Positions 47,350 to 59,992 of a stretch of 64,000 nt of DNA are shown piece after piece. The stretch covers positions 558,001-622,000 of the forward strand of contig WFMF01000022.1 in NCBI GenBank assembly GCA_011033025.1. The letters run 5' to 3'. The translations under genes and the position numbers were made by a program. The notes under the pieces are model-generated. The model had not been told where the DNA came from, ran no database searches, and saw nothing but the letters and a program-made list of their open reading frames with translations. The DNA is from Beroe forskalii. Its lineage: Eukaryota; Ctenophora; Nuda; Beroida; Beroidae. How positions within the stretch are numbered: position 1 is the stretch's first letter; every line of letters starts with the position of its first letter.

Positions 47350-50300
47350 GAACCTTATACCATTTCACCATGTCTATCAATCACTCAATTTTTGCTCCAA
47401 GTCTAACAAATTACAGCGAACTGCTGATTTTTTGTATTCTTCCGAGTAATATGTTAATAACACAAAATAAAAATTCATTGTTATGGTTGTTCTCTAGTTT
47501 GGCTGACTGAGCCCTCATCTTTCCTCAGGACGAATTCGACATTTCGACAAGTTGCGATGTGAACATATCATCATTCCGGTCTCCTGTGTCGATACCGTTC
47601 TTATCTCTCAGCAATTGTAAGTCTTTAACATATATTTCACATGATTGGTTTTTTAAAAGTGAATACAATAATTAGCAACAATGCAACCTTAGGTCCAGTG
47701 TCGATACGTAGTTGTGGGCATACTTTGCCGCAAATTGTTGGGCAAAACGTTGGGCAGAGTTGGCTATGGGCATAATTGGGGCAAAACTAACATTTCGAGT
47801 GATAAAAGTTTTTTTTCATAATATGCAACAGTAAGTATGATTCCCCTAAATTCAACTTATACTCTTCTACTATTTGTTCGATTCGTCAGATCTCGCCAAG
47901 AGTGATTTAGGTATCAGGTCTAAAAAGCATACCATCACACGTATTTTTGATGGCCCACTTTGACCTTTTCTAGGAGCCTTTTAGAAGCTATAAGAGGGAC
48001 TTAAGTTCTGCAGCTTAAGGCCCTACTGTTATCCGTTAAGTGTTAAGGGTAATAATACAAGGAAAATCTTGCTTGTATTGTGTGGTTGAATTATCAAAAC
48101 AAGGGATAGATAATGTTCCTGCATATTGAGCTGACTGCTGAGCTTAGTCATTTTCTCTCTGAATTCAAATTTTGAAAACCTTGCCCAGGTGAGGGCCAGG
48201 CCGCTTCCTAGGATTTTTCTAGGGGGGGCTTTCAAAACTCCTGTATTCCCATGCTGCAAAGGCAATAATTACATAGTGATATCTTTGTGATGATCAACTA
48301 ATAAACTAACCAAAATTTGACATCAGTCGTCAGGAAAGGTATATTCAAACTGTGAATATGATCTTCGTACACACTCATTTGTGAGTAATTTGACGTGTGC
48401 GGTGTAGGTATTAAAATAAATTTAGAATAACGAGCAGTCAATATTTTGTACGAGGCAAAACCCACTGCCATATTGTCATGAGCTACACAAATATTACATA
48501 TTCGTACCCTCAAAGAATTGAACAGATCACGGAAGGCAATTTCATGGGATCAGATTTAGAAATGACTGTCAAAAGCACACTTTCAGCGTATTATGCCAAA
48601 TCAAAATTATTTTTTCTCATACGTAAGCTTATCATACGTTGAAATTTCGAATATTCATTGTCCACAGTAATCCCTGCAAAACATGGGATTCAATGCAAGA
48701 AACTTGTGAGAAAGGGAGGATGAAAGGAAGGTACACAAACACAGCACGAGTTGAATAACACTGGCATCTCACACGACCAGACATGTGTCAGTGCTTGAGA
48801 CAGACAATGGACGAAGCGCAAGTAACGAACTTTACTCTCGACAACGGAAACAAAAGTCAGGGCCTCAACAAGGAGGGGGAGAAACACAGTAGTGTCAGCA
48901 AATGTAATCGAATCACGGAGTTATTGTGCGCGCGCACCCTGGTGATTGGTCAAGGACCCAGAGTAAACTCGTTACACGGGAGTCACGTGAGAGAGGGCTG
49001 CGTGTCACATGTCGCGTGTCATGTGATCTCCCTCAGAGGAATGTGACAGATTGGATCAGAGATTGTATCACAATATGTGTGAGACACACAAAACGTAACT
49101 TCGACAGTAGGTATGATACACATCATGTCAAGTCGTTGATTTCTAACGGATCTATGCCTGAACAGAGTGTTTTAGCTGTTTTATAACCTGTGCGAGACAA
49201 TGTAACTTTCCCTGATAAAGCGATGATGAGACAGGTATGAAGTCATGAGTGGTACGCTGCAACGTGCACTCATGACTCACAACCGAAACATCTGCTGACG
49301 TGTTTTGTTGCAAACTGTCGTGAAGTTTTTATACTTATTCGCTATTTTAATAACGTTCGTGGTATGTTTGAACTACGCTACAACATATCCGTGTACTGCA
49401 TTACGTCATTGATTCGAGGGCGCTCGTCTTCTTTCCTTGGTTCGAGTAGGCAGGTATAAATTTACTTACAGATTTTCGGCTGATGTAAGGAAATAATGTA
49501 CCCTTGGTTGGCAATGAATCCCTTTAATTCACACCACGCTATGATCCGAGGCTTACAATCTGTACGGTAAGACATCGAACGGTTCCTCGTTAAAATTTAC
49601 TTCGGATTTTTCGAGTCAATATCAGCTTTAGAAAATCGGCGGATTTTGGAAGAGTCTGACTGAAAAACAGTGCTCAATTACCATTATTGTATCATTGTAC
49701 TGGAAAAACTGGGTACATAAGTTAAATTTATCAAATTTAACAAGACTCTCAGAAATTGGAAATAAGAAAAGGACCTCGGAGACCATAATATTTTGTCATT
49801 GCTTTTTCTTGAAGTATGGATATTTTCTTGAGAATATCTATGTAGTAGTTGATATGAGAAATATTCAGCTTTTCGAGGATATCACAGACTTGATTCATAT
49901 CAGACAGTGCCCTAATTTGTCTTGTCAAACTTGTTGGAAAATACACTTGATCACGCACGCCGAAAAGATTTCTTTCCATAGTCTGAAATCTGAGGTGCCA
50001 AATTTGAGTTTGTGTCACTTTTCAAGGTATACTTACTGCATGTAAAATGCCCAGATTTTCAAGGTGACAGCGAAATCTTGTCTATCTAAATCCATTAACT
50101 CGAGAACTTAGAAGCGACAGTTACTTGGTCAAAAGGTGACGCTTTCGATAATTTTTGAGCTATCTTTAATAATTATTGTCAATGACTATCCGTGTTTTGG
50201 TCACGAGCGCCCACTGGACATACGGAGGAGGAAGTATCACCAACTCTGTTCGTGTGACTAAGAAGACTTTTCAGTTTCATACGTTTTACGTTTATTATCC

Positions 50301-50415
50301 CGTTGTGTCTCTCTCCCACTCAAAATACTCAATGACAACAATCCATGCTTGTCTCTGATCAATCATACGTATTCAGATGACATCAGGCATGCCTAATCTA
50401 TGACATCCACTGTCC
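47350..50415. other. Non-coding stretch
   Basis: No gene supported. A short G-rich motif at 48205-48245 (CCTAGGATTTTTCTAGGGGG) recurs near 54645 and 54857, which suggests a small dispersed repeat. Confidence 0.45.
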
Positions 50416-50418
50416 AAT

Positions 50419-50925
50419 ATGTCTTCTGGAGGCTCCGCTGCAATAAAGCAGAGTGCCAGGGCCAGCTTCACCCCTAACACCTTGGCAGAGTGCCAAGGTC
50501 CAGCTCTACAATACTTGGTAACATGGCCCCTCCCTCCCCTTGTCACTAAAACAACACTGTACAGAAGTGCGGCTGTAAGTACAGTGTACGCGCACGTGAT
50601 ACAGCTCTAATCTCCGAGTATCCTGTCTAGCAACCCATTAGCAGTTCTAAGGAGATACTCCCCAGTCTGATATCTCCCCTCGTCCCAACTTGTTTTCCAG
50701 GTGACAGATATATCGCAGTTTGGGGGAGCTCTGAATATGGTCAGCACTCTAATTACACCGCTCGTGGAGCGTAAACATTCCCCAATACTCTGTGTCAGTG
50801 CGGAGGAGAGAAAGAGGAGAGAGAAAGAGCAGATCACGTTGAGGAGGGAGGTCAGAAGACACTTCACTGCTCGCTCACTTCACCAGGAGGAGAAGGAGGA
50901 GCTCTCACCACTAGAGCGGCAGTGA
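50419..50925 (+). CDS. Possible two-exon gene, unknown product
   Basis: Exon 1 (50419-50574, ATG, 52 codons, MSSGGSAAIKQSARASFTPN...) ends at a perfect donor GCT|GTAAGT. Exon 2 (50701-50925) follows a strong acceptor (CCAACTTGTTTTCCAG). Phases agree (0/0) and the intron is 126 bp. The product would have about 126 residues with a highly charged C-terminal half (AEERKRREKEQITLRREVRR) that could be helical. I do not recognise it. It overlaps an antisense frame (50607-50867) with a signal-peptide-like start, and only one is likely real. The purine-rich tract can create both illusions. Confidence 0.33.
50607..50867 (-). CDS. Antisense alternative: possible small secreted protein or last exon
   Basis: An 86-codon minus frame starts with a signal-peptide-like MKCLLTSLLNVICSFSLLFL. 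Alternatively, an acceptor CACTGACACAG inside the same pyrimidine tract would begin a last exon SIGECLRSTSGVIRVLTIFR ending LLDRILGD. Mutually exclusive with the plus-strand model. A CRE lies just upstream of the ATG, which mildly favours a promoter here. Confidence 0.25.
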   Translation of the reverse strand: MKCLLTSLLNVICSFSLLFLSSALTQSIGECLRSTSGVIRVLTIFRAPPNCDISVTWKTSWDEGRYQTGEYLLRTANGLLDRILGD

Positions 50926-50930
50926 CGTCA
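50923..50930. promoter_or_regulatory. Perfect CRE (TGACGTCA)
   Basis: Palindromic ATF/CREB site. It overlaps the stop codon of the plus-strand model and lies 56 bp upstream of the ATG of the minus-strand model. Function inferred only. Confidence 0.35.
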
Positions 50931-50934
50931 TCCT

Positions 50935-53900
50935 CCTCCTCTCCTGGCAGCTGCGTGCTCATGCTGCACAACGGACTTAGAGCGATGAAAAGCACTGCTT
51001 CCACCCTGCTTCAGGAGTGCTAATTCCCCCTTGGGAGTTTTAATATAGTGTCAATGTATGTCGGAAGTTTAACGCGGATATGACATGTTGGAGCGTATTA
51101 TTTGAACAGCGGCACACAATTGATTGGTGTTGATCGGATTTATTAACTTAATAATAGTCTATTTAACAATTAGCATCATCTACTTATCGTGCATCTGGCT
51201 TCAATTGGCTCCCAGCGGATTTTAAAAGTCTTTGATCTTCAGTTCATTAATTCATCTCCTCTATATCGATTCATCATATCTCTTATTTATTTTTCTCAAG
51301 CTTTTCAGAATATAAATCGGATAAACTTAATTACTTTTTTGGGTTCTGAGAGTAGCTCGTGGTCTGTAGAGAGAAGCGTTGTCGACTGGAGGAGGACACT
51401 ATGTTCCAACCCATAGGACACTACTAATGCTGGCACGACAACTCGGGAACGCGCCATCACTCGGCATGCGCTGCTTCCTGATCTGTAGCACACGCCAGCA
51501 GCAATTCTGAGGAATCATCTCTCTGGGGTGATGAGATTAGCGGATATAGCAAACTTTTATAGTTTTATAATTCAACAAAATATTGTATAAGGCACGTAAT
51601 ACGTATACCCTAGCCTCTAGGTTTTAGCCTAGAATTATTAGCCTAGAATTATTAGCCTAGATTGAGTATTTCATAGCTTTTTTTGTTGAGTGAGACTGAC
51701 GAAAAACCCAAATTTACTAATTTTATGTGGATAGTAATGGTGAAGGTGTGACTGGTTACAGCTCCCAAGTTTGGAAGAATGACACACTGGAGAAGGGCAT
51801 AGATGTGTCAGTGGATTAAGAATAAAACCTCATGGTGGGAAAGAAGGGGCTAGCAACTTCTAGCCAATTGGTAAGCAGATAGGTACATTCATTACCACAA
51901 GGTAAATGACAAGTGAAAAGTGATTCATTATTTCCTCTAGCACATCTCCACTCCTCAATGAATTCTATGGCGTGGAAAAGGCTATAACTGAGTTCGGGAA
52001 GATTTGAATTTCTAATTTTGAATGGGTTTTAATTTCCTGTCCTTGGGATCATTCATCCATGAATTGTATGCCCGAACTCATGGCCTTCTGTCCAGGTGTG
52101 ACTGAGGCGCACTTCTCTCCCTATTCTAATCCTATTAGTTTCACTTCAAACAAAAACCCGAGTTGAGTTTAAACTCTGCACTGTCCAGTCGGTGGAAAGT
52201 GTTGTCATCTGATGACGTAATGTTGAGTATTGCCACTAATATTTGGCGGTGTGTGCGGTGGTGTCGGAACTATCTGACTAGATACATCAGTCAGGCACGT
52301 GACACCAAACCCTCTCAAAGCACTTCATCCCTTGTTCCAGCCGTGTCCAAACTCTTACTCTCACCTTCAGTGTCCTGCTAATAGATTCATTGTATCAATT
52401 CTCTATCAATGTCACTATCAATTCTCGTGGCAGAGTCACGTGGTGTGATGGAAACAGCTGTTATATTTGCATCACATCCTGGTTTAGGACATGATGTGAG
52501 GGTTGCTCCTTCATAAACACTACCTCATACCACGTGGGGTGATGTCACGGTATCTTCAAGAAGAATACAAGCTGTAGCTGAGAGGGATAAGGTTCTATTT
52601 TAGTATTCTTCTCTCTCACTCAGTTTAGGAGACATTAAATTAACCAGAAACCAGTAAGGGTAGCCGGCTCTGTTGGGGAGTTGCGGGACCATGAATACAT
52701 TGATGAAGGAGTACTCTGAGGGAAACCCTTTCTCCGCCCAGTTCAGTAGCTTTATTCCTATTTTCAGCAATCGGATGATTTCAATAATGCGACGATTTGA
52801 GCGAGTAAAATCAAATAATGAGGTAATGCATTGTTCCTGCCATGTGTGCTCCTTTGTAGCCCCGCTGAGAGGTGTCACTATCACAATATAATGTAGAAAG
52901 TTATAGTTCCATCAAGGCAAAATTCTCGGCGCGGCTCAGCGATAGCAATGGCAGTTAGCTGATGATCCTGAAAATTAAGATATTACTAAATTAGTAAAGT
53001 GAGGAGGCTGTGAGAAATCGTCCTAAACCGCGGGAACCATTGTTTGATCTTGGAGCGACAGAAGCTACGCTCCGTTGTCATGCAAATATCTATCGCATAT
53101 CATAAGGGTGTTTAATAAACAGGAACTCACAACCCCAGCCGCAGTGCTAGTTGCCCCCGATTAACCAACGCTTCTCAATCGCTTATTCATGGTATATCTT
53201 TATGATGAGATATAATATGGGGTTGTAAACTGATGCTATCATCAAATCAGAGTTGTTTATCGCCCTTGGTTATAAAACTCCCGTACAATTCCTTTGAGGG
53301 TCATTCCTTAAGGACGTCCGCAAAATTTCGGCCATTTTAGACCCCCCTCTCCCCTTGATCCGCTAAAGTACGCAACCTAAAATACCTATTCCCCTGGACG
53401 TCTGCATTTTGATCGAAAATTTTTTGTGTCCCCATTTTTGTGCCGTTTGATTAATTATTCGCGAAAAAATAAACTTGATTATTTTAGTAAATTTTGAGAA
53501 AATAAGTCCAAATTCTGAACAACTCCCTGATCATACCACGTCACTTGGGTTGATGTCAAGGTATCATCCGGATGAAGACAAGTGATCGGTGTATCCTGGG
53601 TAGTGAGTGTTTGTGTGAGTTTGTCTCTACCCCTGTCCTTTCTCCCAAATCTACTACCTTGATATTCATTATTGAAGTATTGAAGCAAAATAGGGTATGG
53701 GGTATGAGTGTAACGAAGAAGAGTATTCCATAACAAAGCCCATTGCCAAACATCCCAATTTAAGAACGGGATTAATTTTGCGAGCCTCGGCTATAAGCTC
53801 AACCAAACACCCCTGTCTTCCTGTCGTCAGGAAACAATGACCCAAGGAAATAACCCTCTGATAACATGATAATATGATCCTCTCCTAAACATATGATTCG

Positions 53901-55800
53901 GAGTTTCATAATACGCTAAAAATACTTTCTGACGTTTTCCATGCCCTAGTATTGGACGTTATCCTTGTCTTTTTTCAGCTGAACCTTAATTTAATATGAT
54001 CAGTTGTAAATCTGATCTTCTATTTCTGATAAGTGTGGTATTCCAAGGTTTGTAATTCCAAGGTGGTGGTATTCCAAAGTTTGTAATTTCACTTGGCAGA
54101 ATAAGTTTATAAATTCGCATATACCTTCAAAATTCTAAGTTACCATTGGCCGGGCAATGGGCATACGCAAATTTTCTATGTAAGATGCCACTCCGATTAA
54201 AAAACTCCATAAGAAATCCCTTATAGTGATTGAGATTCTGACAAGTGAGATAGTGGCTCACCGTGTGGCTTACCCATATCAACCTTAAGAATTAGGATCA
54301 TGGATAAAATTCGGTTCTACATCGATTTCATCATACGTTTAGGAACTTGGACCTCTTCTACTTTCAGTTTCTGATATCTGGTCTTAGAGAACACGATGGT
54401 TATTACCCACGGCTGACCATTGTTTCACCAACTCCAAGAGTTAATCATCGAAACTAATTGTTAAAATAATTGGAGCTAATTATTTTAATAGGCTACCATT
54501 TATTTACTTTTCTATTGTGAATAGATACCAATTTTAAATGTAATTGCTTTCAGTTTTATTCCATTTATTTGCCGAAATGTTTGGTGATTTACAGCCGCAT
54601 TTGTATGCCATTACACACTTTTTTCGAGCTAGTGGGGGCCAAGGCACCCCTAGATTGTTTCTAGGGAGGGGGGGGGGCTTTTGAAAAGTGGTGGGGGCAA
54701 AATATGCATTAAGCAAATCATGGGCCTAATTTTCACTATTTTGCATGAAAATACAACTGAAATCATGTTTCATTGATTGATTTAGCTAAAGTTTAAAAAA
54801 AGTGAATTTCAAGAAAATTTCTGTCTAACTGAACTTTATTTTAGCTTCCATTTTAAGGCCCCCTAAGATTTTTGTAGCGGGGGCCTTTTGAAAACTAAGG
54901 GGGCCTGTTCCCCTCCCACCCCTAAGGGGGCCATGTAGTCTTATGCACATTTGCTTTAAGTACCGAGTGGAATTTCTTAATTTGGGCACTATTGTTGAAT
55001 AATCGTTAACCTCTGATTCACAGTGTATTTGTTTTGATCATTTTCTTCAATATACGATCAAGAAATGAACGTTTGGGCGTTCAACGTAATAGTAATACTT
55101 ATTCTGCAACTTCAAGATCTTCCCGCTCAAGCACTGGGAGGTAATGATTCACCGAACACACAATGTTCATCTTACCATGTCTACTTCGCTACAACCAGCT
55201 CTTAACGACCAATCCCAAACTCCCAGTCGGTCCCAAGCCAACTTTTTTAATTTACCTCAGCACCGACCAAATAAAATTAAAAAGCCAGACAACTTGGGTG
55301 ACATTCGAACTCCTACCTGCGCGGCTCACTGACTGTTGATAAGTTGATAATAGGCAGTATAAGCCGTGCAGAAAAACTAAAAGCCACGCACGCAGTACTA
55401 GAAGTGCGACTTAAGTCCCTGTTAAGGGGGCCAGCGCCCGGCAGGTCCGTGGCCGATTTTTTCCTGACGTCGTCAGACTCATTATTATTATTTCTGCGAG
55501 TCGTGGCGCGCGCGCGAGGGGGTCAGGCAACGCCTGACAAGCCGATTTCTGGTTTTTGTTGTTTCTGATAGAGGAAAATGAGCTTTCAGTAAGATTTTAC
55601 GGCATGAAAAAAATACTGTTGCTATCCGACGTTATGAATTTTTCAAATCGCAACTTCGCCTTATAGGCGAAATTATAGTGCTCGAGCAAAATTCAAAGTC
55701 TACGCAATTTTCGAAAGTAAAATTTAAAATCTCCCTTTACATTTTTGAGTAAAACCCTTGAAACTTGGTGGTTCTAGGGCATGGAACGAAAAATTTGAAT
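50935..55800. other. Non-coding stretch with small tandem repeats
   Basis: No gene supported. It contains a triple TAGCCTAGAATTAT repeat (51616-51663) and a 31-bp tandem pair with GTGGTATTCCAA (54034-54092). G-rich motifs at about 54645-54692 and 54857-54905 resemble the one at 48205. Two diverged copies of CATACCACGT...GATGTCA...GGTATC lie at 52525-52580 and 53533-53582. Confidence 0.5.
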
Positions 55801-55807
55801 GGGTCAG

Positions 55808-56166
55808 ATTTTTGATTAAGGCCCCATCAAGGTGAAAATATGAATTTTCAAAGTTGTCCCAAAAATAGTCAAAAATGACGATTTTCAAATTTCAAAAGAT
55901 TATATTTTCGAAAAATTTCCCATCAATGGTATGAATGGTTTTCCTCAAAAAAATGTAGTAGAAGATAGATTTTAAAGTTTATTTTTGGCAACTTGTTTAG
56001 AGGTTTGCGCGCACTGCAATTACTGTTGAAGTTGCGATTCGAAAATTCATAACTTCGGCTAGGAACAATATTTTTTCATGCAGTAAAAACCTACGCCGGC
56101 GTTCTTTTCTATCTGCAGAAACAACAAAAACGCGAAAACTAACCTCGGGTCCCCCGCCCCCCTTAA
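55808..56166 (+). repeat. Dispersed repeat, copy 2
   Basis: Second copy of the two-block repeat seen at 46857-47183 (block A 55808-55901, block B about 56101-56166, with AACAACAAAAAC and CCCCCGCCCCCCTTAA). Ends 23 bp before the start codon of the secreted-protein exon. Confidence 0.65.
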
Positions 56167-56188
56167 CATTTTCAATTTGGTTAACGAA

Positions 56189-56609
56189 ATGTTTTTGATA
56201 ATTCTGGTGACCTCCACAACATTTTTGGCCATGAGGGCTGGTTTAATTGGTTCACAAATCATTGATACTGATTGGGTGACTGATAGAGAATATTCTCCGT
56301 TTTCACAGCTCCACGTATATTTTCCAGGTGAAGTTGCCCTCGACTGTAACATGCTGACAATTGAATCCTCGAATTACGTGGACCTGACGAGTGAGGACGA
56401 GATTGTCATCTCCAACTTCTACAAGAACTTTCCCGGTTTGGTGGCGGAGGGGACGGTGGACAAGTCCACCATCCCTTACACCGGGACTGTGGACTTTCCC
56501 AGAGATAGGGCTTACAACTTCTGGTTCTATCCGGAGGAACTGACGTTCTATTGGGACGGCGATAAGGGCGCGACAAATAATGTCTGGCGCAACGGGGAGT
56601 GCTTACTGT
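56189..56609 (+). CDS. First exon of an unrecognised secreted protein
   Basis: ATG at 56189 opens 140 codons and ends at a perfect donor (ACTGT|GTGAGT, phase 1). The first residues MFLIILVTSTTFLAMRAG form a plausible signal peptide. The mature part is acidic and aromatic-rich (for example LTSEDEIVISNFYKNFPG, then PRDRAYNFWFYPEELTFYW) with Cys near position 53 and near the end, so an extracellular role is likely. GC content and codon texture differ clearly from the flanks. I do not recognise the family. No continuing exon was identified downstream. A start at the in-frame ATG 14 codons later is possible. Confidence 0.55.
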
Positions 56610-56664
56610 GTGAGTTTAATCAGTTAAAACTCACAGATAACAGGATGAAATCAATTGTGAAATG

Positions 56665-57935
56665 AAATGAGTACATATTATTTGCCTCGTGCTACTCACA
56701 TTTCGTACGTGTTGCATAATAGAATTATATAATGGCCAGTAGCTCAGTAGGATGTTACCCGTACCGGTACCCCAACCCGCGCGCGCAAGGTTCCACTTAT
56801 AATTGGTCGGCAAATTTGCGCATTCGCCCAGTCAGAAGAAAAATACGGGCAGGGGTAGAGCTGCACAGAGACACTCCTTTATTTCACAGAAAGGGGCGAC
56901 CCTTTTGGTCTCATGTGGTTTCACGATATTTAATTTCGGAAGAGGGGTTTTAGCCATTATTGCGGATGAAGGATTGATTGCGGAATGGGTTGAAATGGCC
57001 AAAAATTGGATAGGTGAACCTTGCCTAAACTCTACTAATACACTTTTATTATAATCGTCACTTCGTTTGTGACATTTCTTCGTCGCGATCATCTCTCCAT
57101 CCCAAACGGTTGAAAAGTTGTCGATCTTCGAAGTTTTCATCACAATCGCATATCATGCTACGATCTGGCCGACACATTTGGGATCAGACCATCTGGGAAG
57201 CGTCTCAGATTCAATTTCAACAACCAATAACTTAATTCAGATATCTACAAAATAAAAATAAAAATCCTTGATTTCTCAGTTCTCTCAGTTTCATTTTGTA
57301 CTTGTTTTAGAGTTAGTAGGTGTAGGTACGTTATGTAGGAGTAGTATTTCAGGATTGGAACATTTGGAACTGAAACAGTGACGCTCATTGATAAGAGAAC
57401 TCAAATATTTCCCTGTAACAAGATATTATTAACACATACCATTAACATAAAGTCTGGGTTGTTAAGTACGTGCAAAAAATACAAATTTTTCTACAAAATA
57501 CGTGACTTACTATGAAAACGAAAAATTTTGATAAAGGTTGTTAAATGCACAAAAAACGCGATATATTTGAAAATTAAAGCAAAATTTTGAAGTTGGAACG
57601 GGAAAATACGGCACTTTCTGCCAAAAAATATTGTATTTTTTCGGTACGTTTTTTAAAATACGCATTTATCAACCTTCCAATTCCATGAAGTTGAACGATA
57701 TTTTACTGTTAGTAAATTAATGTTGTTTATTAAAGTTTTAGTTAGATTATGTAGTTATTTTTATAAATATTTTGCTTTGTTATTTCATTCAGTAAACATG
57801 CATTTATTTCATTCTATAAAAACAAATAGTATTGTTGCCTCAGGCGCCGATTGTTTACAGATATTGATAATCATAATGGGGACTGTGAGTATGACCAGTC
57901 GTCCGACCTACTCTAAGATTGGATAGGTGCACCCT
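56665..57935. other. Non-coding stretch
   Basis: Downstream of the secreted-protein exon. No further exon could be paired by phase. AT-rich from about 57200. Confidence 0.4.
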
Positions 57936-57937
57936 GT

Positions 57938-58088
57938 ATGCACCCTAAACGCACCTCAAATGCATCCTAAATGACACTTGCGTACGGCCCCTAAGCGAAC
58001 TCTTAATCAAAATACACCCCAATCAATGCACCCTATATGAGTATATGCATCCTATGAGCACCCTAAAAGTGAACGCACTCTAAATGTC
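57938..58088. repeat. GCACCCTAAA degenerate repeat
   Basis: About a dozen loose copies of TGCACCCTAAA-like decamers (GCACCCTAAACG, GCATCCTAAATG, GCACCCTATATG), abutting the palindrome array. Confidence 0.7.
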
Positions 58089-58089
58089 C

Positions 58090-59290
58090 TTTAATCAAGG
58101 TGTTGTTACTGTATTCTACTCGGTGTTCGTTGATTGGATTCCAATCAAGGTGTTGTGACTGTATTTTACTCGGTGTTTGTTTGATTGGATTCCAATCTAG
58201 GTGTTGTTACTGTATTTTACTCGCTGTTCTTTGGTTGAATTCCAATCAAGGTGCAGTGACCACATTCTACTCGATGTTCATTGATTGGATTCCAATCAAG
58301 GTGTTGTGACTGTATTCTACTCGGTGTTCGTTGATTGGATTCCAATCAAGGTGTTGTGACAGTATTTTACTCCGTGTTCGTTGATTGGGTTCCAATCAAG
58401 GTTGTTGTGGATGTATTCTACTCGATTTTCATTGATTGGATTCCAATCAAGGTGTTGTGACTGTATTTTACTCGGTGTTCGTTGATTGGATTCCAATCAA
58501 GGTGCAGTCACTGTGTTTTACTCAGTGTTCGGTGGCCGTATTCTTCTCGGTGTTCGTTGATTGGATTCCAATCAAGGTTTTGTTACCGTATCCTACTCGG
58601 TGTTCGTTGATTGGATTCCAATCAAGGTTTTGTGACTGTATTATACTCGGTGTTCGTTGATTGGATTCCAATCAAGGTTTTGTGACTGTATTCTACTCGG
58701 TGTTCGTTGATTGATTCCAATCAAACTTATTCATAACTGTTTCCTACTGTTCGTTGAGTTGTCAAGGTGTTTTGACTTTATTCTTCTCGATGATCGTTGA
58801 TTGGATTCCAATCAAGGTTTTTAGACTGTGTTATACTCGGTGTTCGTTGATTGGATTCCAATCAAGGTGTTGTGACGGTATCCTTCTCGGTGTTCGTTGA
58901 TTGGATTCCAATCAAGGTGCAGTCACCGTATTCTACTCGGTAAACGCTGATTGGATTCCAATCAAGGTTTAGTCAATAGTCATAACTGCGTTCTACTCTG
59001 TGTTCGTTGATTGGATTCCAATCAACATGCAGTGACTGCGTTCTACTTGGTGATCGTTGATTGGATTCCAATCAAGGTGTTGTGACCGAATTCTACTCGG
59101 TGTTCGTTGATTGGATTCCAATCAAGGTGCAGTGACTGTATTCTAGTCGGTAAACGCTGATTGGATTCCAATCAAGGCTTAGTCATAACTGTTTCCTACT
59201 CGGTGTTTGTTGATTGGATTCCAATCAAGGTGTTGTTACTGTATTCTTCTCGGTGTTCGTTGATTGGATTCCAATCAAGGTGCAGTGACC
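58090..59290 (+). repeat. Palindrome array, left arm (about 24 units)
   Basis: Units of about 50 bp. Each is centred on TTGATTGGATTCCAATCAA, a perfect 9-bp stem around one central base (T on this strand), joined by a conserved linker such as TGACTGTATTCTACTCGGTG. The linker is shared between units. Short frames here are shadows of the repeat. Confidence 0.93.
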
Positions 59291-59344
59291 ATCAAAATGT
59301 AAAACGTTTCATCCCGAAAAAAATAAAAGTCCATCAACTTTCGC

Positions 59345-59992
59345 CTTGGTTGGGAACCCAATCAACGAACACCAAAATATAGAGTAACACCTTGATTGGA
59401 ATTCAATCAACCAACACCGAGTATAATACAGTCTAAAAACCTTGATTGGAATCCAATCAACGCACACCGAATATAATATAGTCTCACCAACTTGATTGGA
59501 ATCCAATCAACGATCACCGAGAAGAATAAAGTCATGACTGTACCTTGATTGGAATTCAATCAACGAACACTGAGTAGGATACGGTAACAAAACCTTGATT
59601 GGAATCCAATCAACGAACACCGAGAAGAATACGGCCACGAACACTGAGTAAAACACAGTGACTGCACCTTGATTGGAATCCAATCAATGAACACGAAGTA
59701 TTATACAGTAACAGCACCTTGATTGGAATCCAATCAACGAACACCGAGTAGAATACAGTCTAAAACCTTGATTGGAATCCAATCAACGAACACCGAGTAG
59801 AATACGGTCACTGTACCTTGATTGGAATCCAATCAACGAACACCGAGAAGGATACCGTCACAACACCTTGATTGGAATCCAATCAACAAACACCGAGTAT
59901 AATACAATCTAAAAACCTTTATTGGAATCCAATCAACGATCATCGAGAAGAATTAAGTCAAAACACCTTGATTGGAATCCAATCAACGAACA
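59345..59992 (-). repeat. Palindrome array, right arm in inverted orientation (about 12 units)
   Basis: The same unit in reverse complement (central base A, linker CACCGAGTAGAATACAGTCA). Together with 58090-59290 it makes a head-to-head inverted array about 1.9 kb long around a spacer of about 55 bp. Confidence 0.93.

Noticed and set aside
55296-55345. tRNA-derived SINE (GAGTTCGAAT looks like a B box on the minus strand)
   Set aside because: The T-arm stem does not pair well and no A box lies at the right distance.
58090-59992. CRISPR-like array (regular palindromic repeats with about 30-bp spacers)
   Set aside because: The spacers are conserved between units rather than unique, the array flips orientation midway, and the DNA is animal. 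It is a satellite or foldback array.
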